Assembly: GCF_012911815.1 (NCBI RefSeq)
Contig: NZ_JAATNW010000010.1
Span: 29,810 to 93,809 of the forward strand
Length of the DNA stretch: 64,000 nt
Source: Alteromonas ponticola
Lineage (GTDB): Bacteria > Pseudomonadota > Gammaproteobacteria > Enterobacterales > Alteromonadaceae
Reading direction: 5' to 3'
Part shown: in pieces, positions 44,478 to 52,760 of the stretch
Layout of the letters: every line of letters starts with the position of its first letter
Numbering within the stretch: the stretch's first letter is position 1
Notes under the pieces: model-generated
What the model saw: the letters and a program-made list of their open reading frames with translations, nothing else
Database searches by the model: none
What the model was told of the DNA's origin: nothing
Program-made: the position numbers and the translations under genes

Positions 44478-45062
44478 ATGAAAAAGACATTAACGGCAAT
44501 GGCTGGTTTAGCAGCACTTTCATCATTTACTGCGTTTGCTCAGGTACAAGATGACAGCGATCGTAACTATGACGAAGGTGTCTACGTGGGAGCCAATTAC
44601 GGTTGGCTGCGTGTTGACGGTGATGATGAGTTCGATGACGACAAGGATGTATGGCAAGGGGTAGTCGGTTACCGTTTTAATCAATATTTTGCTCTGGAAG
44701 GGGGCTATATTAATTTTGGTGACTACGGCAACGATATCACCGAAGCGTCGACTGATGGTTTTACTACTGCGCTTAAAGGGAGTTATCCCATTACTGATAA
44801 GTTCTCAGTTTACGCGAAACTGGGACAACTGTGGTGGGAGACAGATTACAAACTGGGTAATGCCACAGGCAAATACGACGATGAAAGTCTTTTCGTCGGC
44901 GGGGGTGTTGCCTACGAAATTAACCCACAATTTTTAATTACCGCTGAATATACTGTGTACGATGCAGACTTGGATGCGGAGGATGCCATCGAGGATATCG
45001 ATGACACCAATTTCGATACGGATCTGAAGCAAGCCAGCATCGGGGTTGAATACCGCTTCTAA
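44478..45062 (+). CDS. Small outer-membrane beta-barrel protein (OmpA/OmpW-like)
   Basis: About 194 residues from the ATG at 44478 behind GAAGGAATGAAG. Signal peptide ends T-A-F-A-Q. The mature part is a series of amphipathic strands (Y-V-G-A-N-Y-G-W-L...G-Y-R-F-N-Q-Y-F-A-L-E-G-G-Y-I-N-F-G-D) closing in I-G-V-E-Y-R-F with a terminal Phe, which fits an eight-strand OMP_b-brl barrel. The loops are very acidic (D-D-E-F-D-D-D-K-D), possibly cation-binding. No peptidoglycan-binding domain. Own terminator follows. Confidence 0.85.
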   Translation: MKKTLTAMAGLAALSSFTAFAQVQDDSDRNYDEGVYVGANYGWLRVDGDDEFDDDKDVWQGVVGYRFNQYFALEGGYINFGDYGNDITEASTDGFTTALKGSYPITDKFSVYAKLGQLWWETDYKLGNATGKYDDESLFVGGGVAYEINPQFLITAEYTVYDADLDAEDAIEDIDDTNFDTDLKQASIGVEYRF

Positions 45063-45067
45063 GCTAT

Positions 45068-45092
45068 TTCCCCACCGTGTTTCGGTGGGGAA
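45068..45092 (+). terminator. Rho-independent terminator of the small barrel gene
   Basis: Perfect 10-bp stem (TTCCCCACCG / CGGTGGGGAA) with a 5-base loop TGTTT, then TTTCTCTC, 5 bases after the stop codon. Confidence 0.8.
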
Positions 45093-45268
45093 TTTCTCTC
45101 TTCATTGTATTACTCATTATACTTAAGTATTAATCTTCTCTGAGCCTGTCCTGCACCGCCGCCGTATTCGGCTGTTATACTCAACTAAAGTAGCATTGGA
45201 ATGACTGTTTGGTTTTTCTTCCCATTTTAAATGCCACATGGACTCATCTTTTCGCAGGAATTCAGGTA

Positions 45269-46435
45269 ATGGAACAAGTTCTCCCCTTCGGCGTGGCAGT
45301 CGCAATCTCATCCAACCTGATGGTGTGTCTGTATTTTCTAATGCTCAATCGATATCATCAGAAATGCCCTGCATATCTGTACTGGGCAAGCTCATGCGGT
45401 CTTTTTTCACTAGGCGCTTCAAGTCTCTTTGCAGCCTATCATTTGTTTACTTTTCCGCTTCTGGTTCCGCTGGCATGCATCGCACTGTTCACAGCTTGCT
45501 ATTGCCTGTTCATCGGCTTGAATCGGTTTGAATTAACCACGTCTCCGGCGAAGCAAGAAAAGCAAATAAATAAATTTTACTTACTTGGGCTGGCTGCTAT
45601 TGGTGCCTCCACCATTTACCCGCAAACGTTAAACGGTGTGACATGTCTGTTAATGGCTGCGCTCTTGCTGTTAACAGAGGGGTGCTTTTGTCGGCGCAGA
45701 ACCAATGCATTTATTGGCTATTCAGCACTGCGTGTGGTCTTGATGGTTCACGCAGCGGTGATGTTCTTACAGGGCGTGATGTTGCTGACCCAACCCGCTG
45801 AGCTAAACATGCAGCTGTCAGAAACCTGGATACAGGTGATGTTATTGACACATATGCTCATGACGATGTCTACTGCCCTGATACTGCCGATGCTACAACT
45901 GACCCGAAAGCAAATTCATTGGGAACGACTTGCTAACACCGATGAGTTAACTCGAGTACTGAATCGAAGGGCTTTCTTGAAGCAGGTTGATTTGTCTAAT
46001 TCAACGACATATAAAAGCTGCTTGTTTATGATAGACATTGATCACTTCAAACGCATCAACGACAGCTATGGGCATCAGGCTGGCGATGAGGTGCTAAAAA
46101 GCGTTGCCCGCAGTTTGCAGGCCCACATTCGTCATCGAGATGTTGTCGGTCGACTAGGCGGTGAAGAGTTTGCCATACTGCTGCCTGAAATAGACTTTAC
46201 GGAAGCAAAAAAAATTGCTGAGAGGATATTGCGCGGCGTGGCCGATCAATTAATTCCAGTCAACGATCATCTACTGAATGTAACCGTCAGTATAGGTGTG
46301 GCGTTTTCGCATCAGGGCGAGAGGGATTGGGACAGCTTGTACAGCTGTGCAGACAGAGCATTATATCAGGCCAAAGATGGCGGCCGCAATCTCATCGCCA
46401 TCCATGACGAGCCGCTGGTAGCGGCGATTTGCTGA
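45269..46435 (+). CDS. Membrane-bound diguanylate cyclase (GGDEF)
   Basis: About 388 residues from the ATG at 45269 (CAGGTA upstream). Six or so membrane spans (residues 1-210) are followed by a GGDEF domain. Its active-site motif is G-G-E-E-F, and an I-site R-H-R-D lies five residues before it, so product inhibition is expected. N-T-D-E-L-T-R-V-L-N-R-R-A-F and D-I-D-H-F-K-R-I-N-D are the usual substrate-binding segments. Makes cyclic di-GMP. The membrane part is of MASE-like type but not assigned. Confidence 0.9.
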   Translation: MEQVLPFGVAVAISSNLMVCLYFLMLNRYHQKCPAYLYWASSCGLFSLGASSLFAAYHLFTFPLLVPLACIALFTACYCLFIGLNRFELTTSPAKQEKQINKFYLLGLAAIGASTIYPQTLNGVTCLLMAALLLLTEGCFCRRRTNAFIGYSALRVVLMVHAAVMFLQGVMLLTQPAELNMQLSETWIQVMLLTHMLMTMSTALILPMLQLTRKQIHWERLANTDELTRVLNRRAFLKQVDLSNSTTYKSCLFMIDIDHFKRINDSYGHQAGDEVLKSVARSLQAHIRHRDVVGRLGGEEFAILLPEIDFTEAKKIAERILRGVADQLIPVNDHLLNVTVSIGVAFSHQGERDWDSLYSCADRALYQAKDGGRNLIAIHDEPLVAAIC

Positions 46436-46529
46436 TTGTAAGCAAAAAAGGGAATACGACTTCTCCCGTCGCCCTGCATGTATGGCGATAAATGCGTCTG
46501 TTCTGCACCAGCTCTCAATTTCTTCCTTT

Positions 46530-46883
46530 TCAGTAACTTTGACCTGCGCGCTCACTTCGGCGCACAATCGCCTCATCGATTGAGACGTGGTGCTCTATCC
46601 AGTAGCGCGCTTCCTGAAAATGAAACCCTTCTTTATTCCAGTCGTTTGCAAGTGCAAACGATGTTCCATAGCGTTTCCATTGCATTGCTGCTATTGGCTC
46701 GAAACCGGCTTCACGCCATTTTTTTGCATCATCAGCATTAAACTTCACCTGCTCCCACCTTTTTGCCTCCTGTGCAGTAAAACCAGCTTCACGCCAGTTA
46801 TCCTGCGTATTGGCACTCACGCCGGCCACTATAAAAGCAGCAGCAAAGAGTGAGACGGCACCGATTAACATTTTTCCTCTCAT
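46530..46883 (-). CDS. Exported protein of six exact 13-residue tryptophan repeats
   Basis: 117 residues, start behind AGGAGG. After a signal peptide (L-I-G-A-V-S-L-F-A-A-A-F-I-V-A-G-V-S-A) the mature protein consists almost only of six tandem 13-residue units with Trp at positions 30, 43, 56, 69, 82 and 95. The consensus is roughly W-x-E-A-G-F-x-x-x-E-A-x-x. The first unit reads WREAGFTAQEAKR. Charged helix faces and regular Trp spacing suggest a short helical solenoid. I do not recognise a named family. Its location next to a diguanylate cyclase says little. Function unknown. Confidence 0.75.
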   Translation of the reverse strand: MRGKMLIGAVSLFAAAFIVAGVSANTQDNWREAGFTAQEAKRWEQVKFNADDAKKWREAGFEPIAAMQWKRYGTSFALANDWNKEGFHFQEARYWIEHHVSIDEAIVRRSERAGQSY

Positions 46884-47180
46884 ACTTTTTCCTCCTGAAC
46901 GGCCATTTACCTTGATCTAATTTTTACGTCTCTACTACAAAATGATGGTGTGGCTTAATCGCTGTTCTTGCTCGTTACCGTGAGAAAAATATTCATACCA
47001 CCACCACATACTTGCAAATTAGAAGCAGCGCCGACGCCTTTCGTTCCCTGAAAATAATATTAAATAGCTGTAATTTAATGGCCCGCAATGCTGTTTTCAG
47101 CGTTTAGAGTAGATGGAACAAAATCTGCAAGCTGCACTTTGTTTGATATTTTTTCAGCGTGTGGCTCAAAAGGAGGCCTA

Positions 47181-49364
47181 ATGTCGTCTATGAATTCCAT
47201 TTTTCGTGAAGGAGAAAACTGTTGGGTTACCAGCCAGGTCGCTCACGCCGCTCCTTTGATAGATGGAGCAGATTATTATCGCGCGCTGCATTCCTCTATC
47301 GTCAAGGCTAAACACAGTATTTTTATCGTGGGATGGGATATAGATAGCCGCATTCGTTTACTACACGGTGAAGAAGAAGCCAATGCCGAGGCGCCTTCGG
47401 TAATTAGTGATTTGCTTAAATGGAAAGCTGAACAAAATCCCGATATTAAGATTTATCTGTTGCGATGGGATTCGTCTTTAGCCTTTTTTGCCCAGCGCGA
47501 GATGTGGGCAAAAGAGGTGTGGGAAGAAAAAACCCCTGATAACGTTACTACCGAGTTAGATGACACCATCCCAATGGGAGGCAGCCAACACCAGAAAGTT
47601 GCACTAATTGACGATGAGGTGGTTTTTTCTGGTGGCATGGATGTGTCAACTAACCGCTGGGATACGCGAGATCACCCTGTAGAATCAGAAGACCGGGATG
47701 GCCCGGACGGTACCTATACGCCACTGCACGACGTACAAATGGTTTCCAGTGGCCCAGTGGTGAAAGAATTTAGTAAACTGGTGCGCTGGCGCTGGGTTCG
47801 CGTTTCGGAACATGAACCTATTGATATTAGAGCAGATGCAAACACCGATATTAACGCTGACACACCTGATACCTGGCCAGACGGTGTCGACAGCTGGATG
47901 AAAAAGTGTGATTGCGCATTAGCCCGGACCATTCCGTTAATGGATGACGCTGAACCGGTTCAGGAAGTACGCAATATGCTTTTAGATTTGATCAGTCAGG
48001 CTGAGCACGTTATTTACATCGAGAACCAGTTTACCAGCCGGGTGGAAATTGCCGAAGCCCTGAATAAGCGCTTGCATGAATGCCCAACACTGCATGTAAT
48101 TGTGGTCAGCTCATACGAACCTAAAGGTAAATTTGAGTGTGAGGCATTCTGGGCAGGCCGAATAGACTTCAAAAATGCGCTGGAAAAAGATATCGACCCT
48201 GAACGCGTGATAATGACGTATTCTTCAATCGAAGATATTAAAGGGAGAAAGGCTTACAAGCGCATTCATTCAAAAGTAATGAGTATTGATGATAAATATC
48301 TCGTCATTGGCTCATCCAATATCAGTAATCGTTCAATGACACTGGATACTGAATTGGACACCATTCTATTTGGTAACAACGAGCATAATCGTAAAGCGAT
48401 TGCGCGGGTTCGTGACGACCTGTTAGCCGAGCATACGGGTCGTGACGTGGAAAGCACCGCGAAACTGATGCAGGAAGACAACCCGGCGCAAGCAATTATG
48501 CAAGGACAAATTGCCCATGGCTACGTGTTGACAGAAGTGCGTGACGAAGTGTTCACCGATCAGTCAGGCAAAAACTTTTTTAAAGCCCTGTCTGATCCTG
48601 AAGAACCGCTTATTCCTGCAATCGAGGTTGCCAGTGAGAAGTTGCCACCACTGCGCAATCCACGCCGCAGAACGGTGATGATTTTATTAGGTGTATTAGT
48701 ACTTGCGGCGTTCGGTGGCGCTATCTGGTACGCAAGTCACGCAATTCCATGGTTGAATGCAGAGAACATTAACGACTTTTTGGAAAAGAGTCGGGGCACC
48801 TACTTTGCCTTGCCAACAGTGTTGATGGTGTATGTAGTTGGTGGTTTTCTGTTCTTCCCCGTCACGGTGCTGTCGCTTGCCGTAGCCGCAATATTTGGGC
48901 CTATCTGGGGTCCCATTTACGGAATGCTGGGAGCCTTGCTGAGCTCAGCATCAATGTTTGGGATCGGGATGCTATTGGGCAACGCGGGCTTAAGAAAAGT
49001 GGGCGGTCCCAAAGTGGAGGCGCTTGATAATAAGCTCAAATCTACCGGCATTGTAGGCGTTGCAGCAATCAGGATGCTTCCCATTGCGCCTTTCAGTTTG
49101 GTCAATCTGGTGGCCGGCATATCTTCAATAACCCTGTGGCAATTTCTAACCGGAACGTTTTTGGGCATGTTTCCGCCGATGATAGCGAAAGGGTTGGTGG
49201 GCGATTCAATCACACAAATATTTCGTAACCCTTCGCCTCAGACCATCGGTTATCTGGTCGGTGGCATTGTATTGTGGGGGTTAATGATCTGGGGATCACA
49301 GAAATTCGCTAAGTGGTACCAGGCAAGAAAAGAAAAGGCAAAAAGTGAAGAATGTGTCGCTTAG
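47181..49364 (+). CDS. Phospholipase D-like/VTT (SNARE-associated) fusion protein
   Basis: About 727 residues from the ATG at 47181 behind AAGGAGG; the open frame reaches back to 47088 without a good site. Two PLD active-site motifs are visible: H-Q-K-V-A-L-I-D-D and H-S-K-V-M-S-I-D-D (H-x-K-x4-D). After about residue 500 come membrane spans with the VTT/DedA core F-F-P-V-T-V-L-S-L-A-V-A-A-I-F-G-P-I-W-G-P...G-A-L-L-S-S-A. PLD pairs make or cleave phosphodiester lipids such as cardiolipin; VTT proteins are lipid scramblase-like. The fusion suggests a membrane-lipid enzyme with its own lipid access. It overlaps the next gene by 13 bases. Confidence 0.9.
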   Translation: MSSMNSIFREGENCWVTSQVAHAAPLIDGADYYRALHSSIVKAKHSIFIVGWDIDSRIRLLHGEEEANAEAPSVISDLLKWKAEQNPDIKIYLLRWDSSLAFFAQREMWAKEVWEEKTPDNVTTELDDTIPMGGSQHQKVALIDDEVVFSGGMDVSTNRWDTRDHPVESEDRDGPDGTYTPLHDVQMVSSGPVVKEFSKLVRWRWVRVSEHEPIDIRADANTDINADTPDTWPDGVDSWMKKCDCALARTIPLMDDAEPVQEVRNMLLDLISQAEHVIYIENQFTSRVEIAEALNKRLHECPTLHVIVVSSYEPKGKFECEAFWAGRIDFKNALEKDIDPERVIMTYSSIEDIKGRKAYKRIHSKVMSIDDKYLVIGSSNISNRSMTLDTELDTILFGNNEHNRKAIARVRDDLLAEHTGRDVESTAKLMQEDNPAQAIMQGQIAHGYVLTEVRDEVFTDQSGKNFFKALSDPEEPLIPAIEVASEKLPPLRNPRRRTVMILLGVLVLAAFGGAIWYASHAIPWLNAENINDFLEKSRGTYFALPTVLMVYVVGGFLFFPVTVLSLAVAAIFGPIWGPIYGMLGALLSSASMFGIGMLLGNAGLRKVGGPKVEALDNKLKSTGIVGVAAIRMLPIAPFSLVNLVAGISSITLWQFLTGTFLGMFPPMIAKGLVGDSITQIFRNPSPQTIGYLVGGIVLWGLMIWGSQKFAKWYQARKEKAKSEECVA

Positions 49365-50071
49365 TAACCTATAACATTCACAGTGGAGTCGGCACTGATA
49401 AAAAGCAGGATTATCGACGAATAGGAAGTTTCCTTGCTGAGATCGGTGCTGACATTGTGCTGTTACAGGAAATGGACACGCGTCCCGAAAGCCGGGAGAT
49501 TAAACAGGATGTTAAACACATCTGCGCAGGTAACGTGTTTGAACTGGCGTCATCCCCCGCTCTTAATGAGGAGAATGGGTGGTATGGTAATGCCATCCTG
49601 AGTCGTTATCCGATAGTGAGTAATGAAACGCTGGATGTTAGTCAGGATGGCTTTCAACCCCGAAATATCCAGACGGTAGTTGTGCAGACACACAAAGGCC
49701 CCCTCACGGTAATTAACACCCACAAAGGACTAAAAAAAAGGGAGCGCCGCTCACAGTTTGCTCAGTTGCATGAGTATATTGAAGAGAGATTAAATACCTT
49801 TCGAAGCCCGCTGGTGTTGGGGGGCGATTTTAATGAATGGCAATTTTTTACCTCTGCGTTTAAAGCGTTGAATCACACTTTGAGACCCTCCAGAACGGGC
49901 GCGACATTCCCTAGCAAATTTCCCCTGTTCTCGTTAGATAGAGTGTGGACAACAAACGATATCGTTGTTCACAAGTGCAAACGCATCAAAAACGAGAAAA
50001 CCAGGGTTTATTCAGACCATCTACCCATTCAGGTTGATATGCAACTTCCTCGCGCGAGCGACACAAAATAG
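49352..50071 (+). CDS. Endonuclease/exonuclease/phosphatase family protein
   Basis: 239 residues. Family motifs: L-V-T-Y-N-I-H near residue 4, L-L-Q-E-M-D with the metal-binding Glu, N-T-H, G-G-D-F-N-E-W and a final S-D-H-L-P-I. Hydrolyses phosphodiesters of lipids or nucleic acids. It overlaps the PLD/VTT gene. E. coli has a similar neighbourhood (ybhP next to clsB/ybhO), which supports a membrane-lipid role over DNA repair. Confidence 0.88.
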   Translation: MCRLVTYNIHSGVGTDKKQDYRRIGSFLAEIGADIVLLQEMDTRPESREIKQDVKHICAGNVFELASSPALNEENGWYGNAILSRYPIVSNETLDVSQDGFQPRNIQTVVVQTHKGPLTVINTHKGLKKRERRSQFAQLHEYIEERLNTFRSPLVLGGDFNEWQFFTSAFKALNHTLRPSRTGATFPSKFPLFSLDRVWTTNDIVVHKCKRIKNEKTRVYSDHLPIQVDMQLPRASDTK

Positions 50072-50373
50072 ATAAAGCGAAGATTTTCAGTCATTAGTTT
50101 CAGGTTTGCCGCAGCGAATTTTAATCGCGGCCCCTGAGACTCGGAAATGCTCACTTAGTTCACATATTAAAAAAAAGCAATTTTTCGAAAATATTAATTT
50201 TTGCTTCCGCAACAAATATTTACCTTAATCCACGGCGTAGGCCCCGTGCTCATTCAGGTGGCAGCAATTATCCATCGCTGATTAAGTTTGTTTAATACAA
50301 TTAATTTACATTTTTTGCATCTATATCACATTCCTATGCGTTAACACTGTTAATTCATAAGCAAGGAGTGAAC
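50072..50373. other. Intergenic region before the DUF4331 gene
   Basis: 302 AT-rich bases with no gene seen. It should contain the promoter of the DUF4331 gene. No clear operator or terminator was found. Confidence 0.4.
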
Positions 50374-51930
50374 ATGTTCAACAAAAAACCCTTAGTCATT
50401 GCACTCGCAAGCGCGGTGATCAGCACCGGCGCATTTGCCTCAAGCCACAGAGAGGCACCAAACATTACCAAGTATCCTAAAGTTGATTCAACGGATTACT
50501 ATATCTTTAACAGCTATGAAGAAGGTCGTGGCGATTATGTCACCATGATAGCTAACTATATTCCACTGCAGGATGCCTACGGCGGACCTAATTATTTCTC
50601 AATGGATCAGTATGCTGAATACGCAATTCATATCGATAATGACGGCGATGCGGTGGAAGACATCAGTTTTGCCTTTAAATTTTCAAGAGAATTAGGTGCA
50701 GGTGGAGAAGGTATTGCACTTCCCGTTGGGACTGGCGACAACCAGAAAATGATTAAAGTGCCACTGAAAAATGTCGGTGGTGTTGCTACCGGTGATAATT
50801 CCGGCACAGTTAACTTTTTTGAATCATACAAAATCGAAATGGTTTCTGGTTCAATGCAGGACGGTGAACGCAGCGAGTTAGCGCCATCTGGAGCCGAAGT
50901 ATTTGGTAAGCCTTTAGATTACATTGGCAACAAAACCTTTACTGACAAAGCCGGTTACGAAGCATATGCCGCTCAGTTTGTTTATAACTTTGCCATCCCC
51001 GGCTGCGACGCTCCTGGTAAAGTGTTTGTCGGTCAGCGTAAAGATTCGTTTGTGGTTAACCTGGGAAAAACCTTTGATTTGGTAAATTACGTACCGATTG
51101 ACGGAGAGAGCTTCTCTGGCGGGATTACCCAGGATAGTGCAAACGATGATTTAGCTGATAAAAACGTTACTTCTATCGCGGTGGAAGTACCTAAAGCGTG
51201 TATTGTGGGTGATGGCAATGGCGTGGTCGGATCCTGGACTACGGCAAGTTTACCGCAGGCACGTGTATTAAATCCAAATGCGTCGTTTGACAAGCCAGAA
51301 GTTAATGGTGGGGCTATGACGCAGGTGTCGCGACTGGGGGCACCTTTAGTCAACGAAGTGGTGATCGGGCTTGAAGATAAAGACCTGTTCTCTACTGCTC
51401 ATCCAACTCAGGACGGTGCGTTGGCTGATTATGTCACTCACCCTGTTCTACCAGAAATATTAAATATTCTGTTCAAAGAGCCGGTCAATGCAACATTAGG
51501 TACCAGCTTTGAAACGCTTGCTCCTACCAACATCCCCAGAACGGATTTGGTTGCGGCGTTCTTAACCGGCGTTGAAGGGGTCAATCAACAGTCTACTGTT
51601 ACTGCATCTGAGATGATCCGCCTGAATACCGGCATCGAAGCGACAGTGGCAGCAGATCAGTCCGCATTGGGTGTGGCCGGAGACGATTTAGCAGGTTTCC
51701 CTAATGGACGACGACCTGGCGATGACGTTGTAGATATTGCCTTACGAGTTGTAATGGGAGCGCTGTGCCACGACATCCCCGTCAACGGTACCCCGACCAA
51801 TCTGGGCTTTTGTGAACCGGCTGATGCACCAGTAGGTACGGCTGCATTCACCGACGGCGCACCTATTGATGCCAGCATGTTTGACACCTCGTTTCCTTAT
51901 GTAACCACGCCAATTGCTGGTTCAGAATAA
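50374..51930 (+). CDS. DUF4331 family exported protein
   Basis: About 518 residues from the ATG at 50374 behind AAGGAG. Signal peptide ends T-G-A-F-A. The mature N-terminus S-S-H-R-E-A-P followed by D-S-T-D-Y-Y-I-F-N-S-Y is the hallmark of DUF4331, as are H-I-D-N-D-G-D...F-K-F and G-R-R-P-G-D-D-V-V-D-I-A-L-R near the C-terminus. The biochemical function is unknown. Cotranscribed with a small cadherin-like lipoprotein that starts 10 bases later. Confidence 0.88.
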   Translation: MFNKKPLVIALASAVISTGAFASSHREAPNITKYPKVDSTDYYIFNSYEEGRGDYVTMIANYIPLQDAYGGPNYFSMDQYAEYAIHIDNDGDAVEDISFAFKFSRELGAGGEGIALPVGTGDNQKMIKVPLKNVGGVATGDNSGTVNFFESYKIEMVSGSMQDGERSELAPSGAEVFGKPLDYIGNKTFTDKAGYEAYAAQFVYNFAIPGCDAPGKVFVGQRKDSFVVNLGKTFDLVNYVPIDGESFSGGITQDSANDDLADKNVTSIAVEVPKACIVGDGNGVVGSWTTASLPQARVLNPNASFDKPEVNGGAMTQVSRLGAPLVNEVVIGLEDKDLFSTAHPTQDGALADYVTHPVLPEILNILFKEPVNATLGTSFETLAPTNIPRTDLVAAFLTGVEGVNQQSTVTASEMIRLNTGIEATVAADQSALGVAGDDLAGFPNGRRPGDDVVDIALRVVMGALCHDIPVNGTPTNLGFCEPADAPVGTAAFTDGAPIDASMFDTSFPYVTTPIAGSE

Positions 51931-51940
51931 GGAGGATTGT

Positions 51941-52441
51941 ATGAGATATTTAACACTCGCAGTCGCTTCCAGTCTCGCGCTATCGGGATGCTGGCTGGAC
52001 GATGATGATGACAATGCAGTAGAAATACCACCGCCGTTTAATACTGCGCCGGTAGCAGAGTCAGAATCGTTTATTACACAGACTGATACACTGATTACAG
52101 ATAATCTATCTGCCAGCGATGCTGACGGTGACGAATTGACGTTTGAGCTGGGTGATGAAGCCGCCAATGGTACTGTTGAAATTGCAGCCGATGGCTCCTT
52201 TTCATACCTGCCGAATGCTGAGTTTACGGGTTCCGACTCGTTTACATTCAAAGTGTCGGACGGCGACGCCACCGCTGAAGGCCAAATCGATATAACGGTG
52301 GAAGTGCTACAAGTCTCGTTTGTTGACTTTTTCGATCGCGCTTTCAATCAGGCTCCGACAGACAAACCGTTGTCGGTCAATGGCAGAGAGTTCACCGAAG
52401 ATGCAACAGACTCGTCATTTGATGAATATTTAATGGATTAG
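51941..52441 (+). CDS. Small lipoprotein with cadherin-like (Big_9 type) domain
   Basis: About 166 residues from the ATG at 51941 behind GGAGGATT. Lipobox L-S-G-C near residue 17, an acidic linker (W-L-D-D-D-D-D-N), one cadherin-like/Ig-like domain with S-A-S-D-A-D-G-D-E-L-T-F and G-S-D-S-F-T-F-K-V-S-D-G-D, and a short acidic tail. Such domains bind calcium and act in surface adhesion or as spacers. Paired with the DUF4331 gene. Confidence 0.75.
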   Translation: MRYLTLAVASSLALSGCWLDDDDDNAVEIPPPFNTAPVAESESFITQTDTLITDNLSASDADGDELTFELGDEAANGTVEIAADGSFSYLPNAEFTGSDSFTFKVSDGDATAEGQIDITVEVLQVSFVDFFDRAFNQAPTDKPLSVNGREFTEDATDSSFDEYLMD

Positions 52442-52760
52442 AAATTACTTATAATCAGGTCACGGACGACCTGAAACTTACGTCTCTTAATGAGGCGCAC
52501 ACGATACGTAAAGTTGCCTATCTATTTAATACGGCTTAACACACAATCAATAGGTATGCTGTAAAGCGCACACTAAAAACCCAGGTTTTCCGGGCGTCCC
52601 GCGAACCGATCAGCGTAAGCAAAAATTACGAGTTACTCACTATTGAAAACGACCCAGACAACTATGGTACCTTCAGTGGATGAAACTCATATTTCAATTC
52701 ACTTAGACATCTACCTCGACTACTATAGCACTCGTCATCACCACGTTGGATCGAGAAGTT
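52442..52760. other. Intergenic region between the lipoprotein and TPR-GGDEF genes
   Basis: About 319 bases with no gene. A 7-bp inverted repeat (TCAGGTC / GACCTGA, 52455-52474) shortly after the lipoprotein stop may be a weak terminator, though it lacks a U-tract. Confidence 0.4.
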
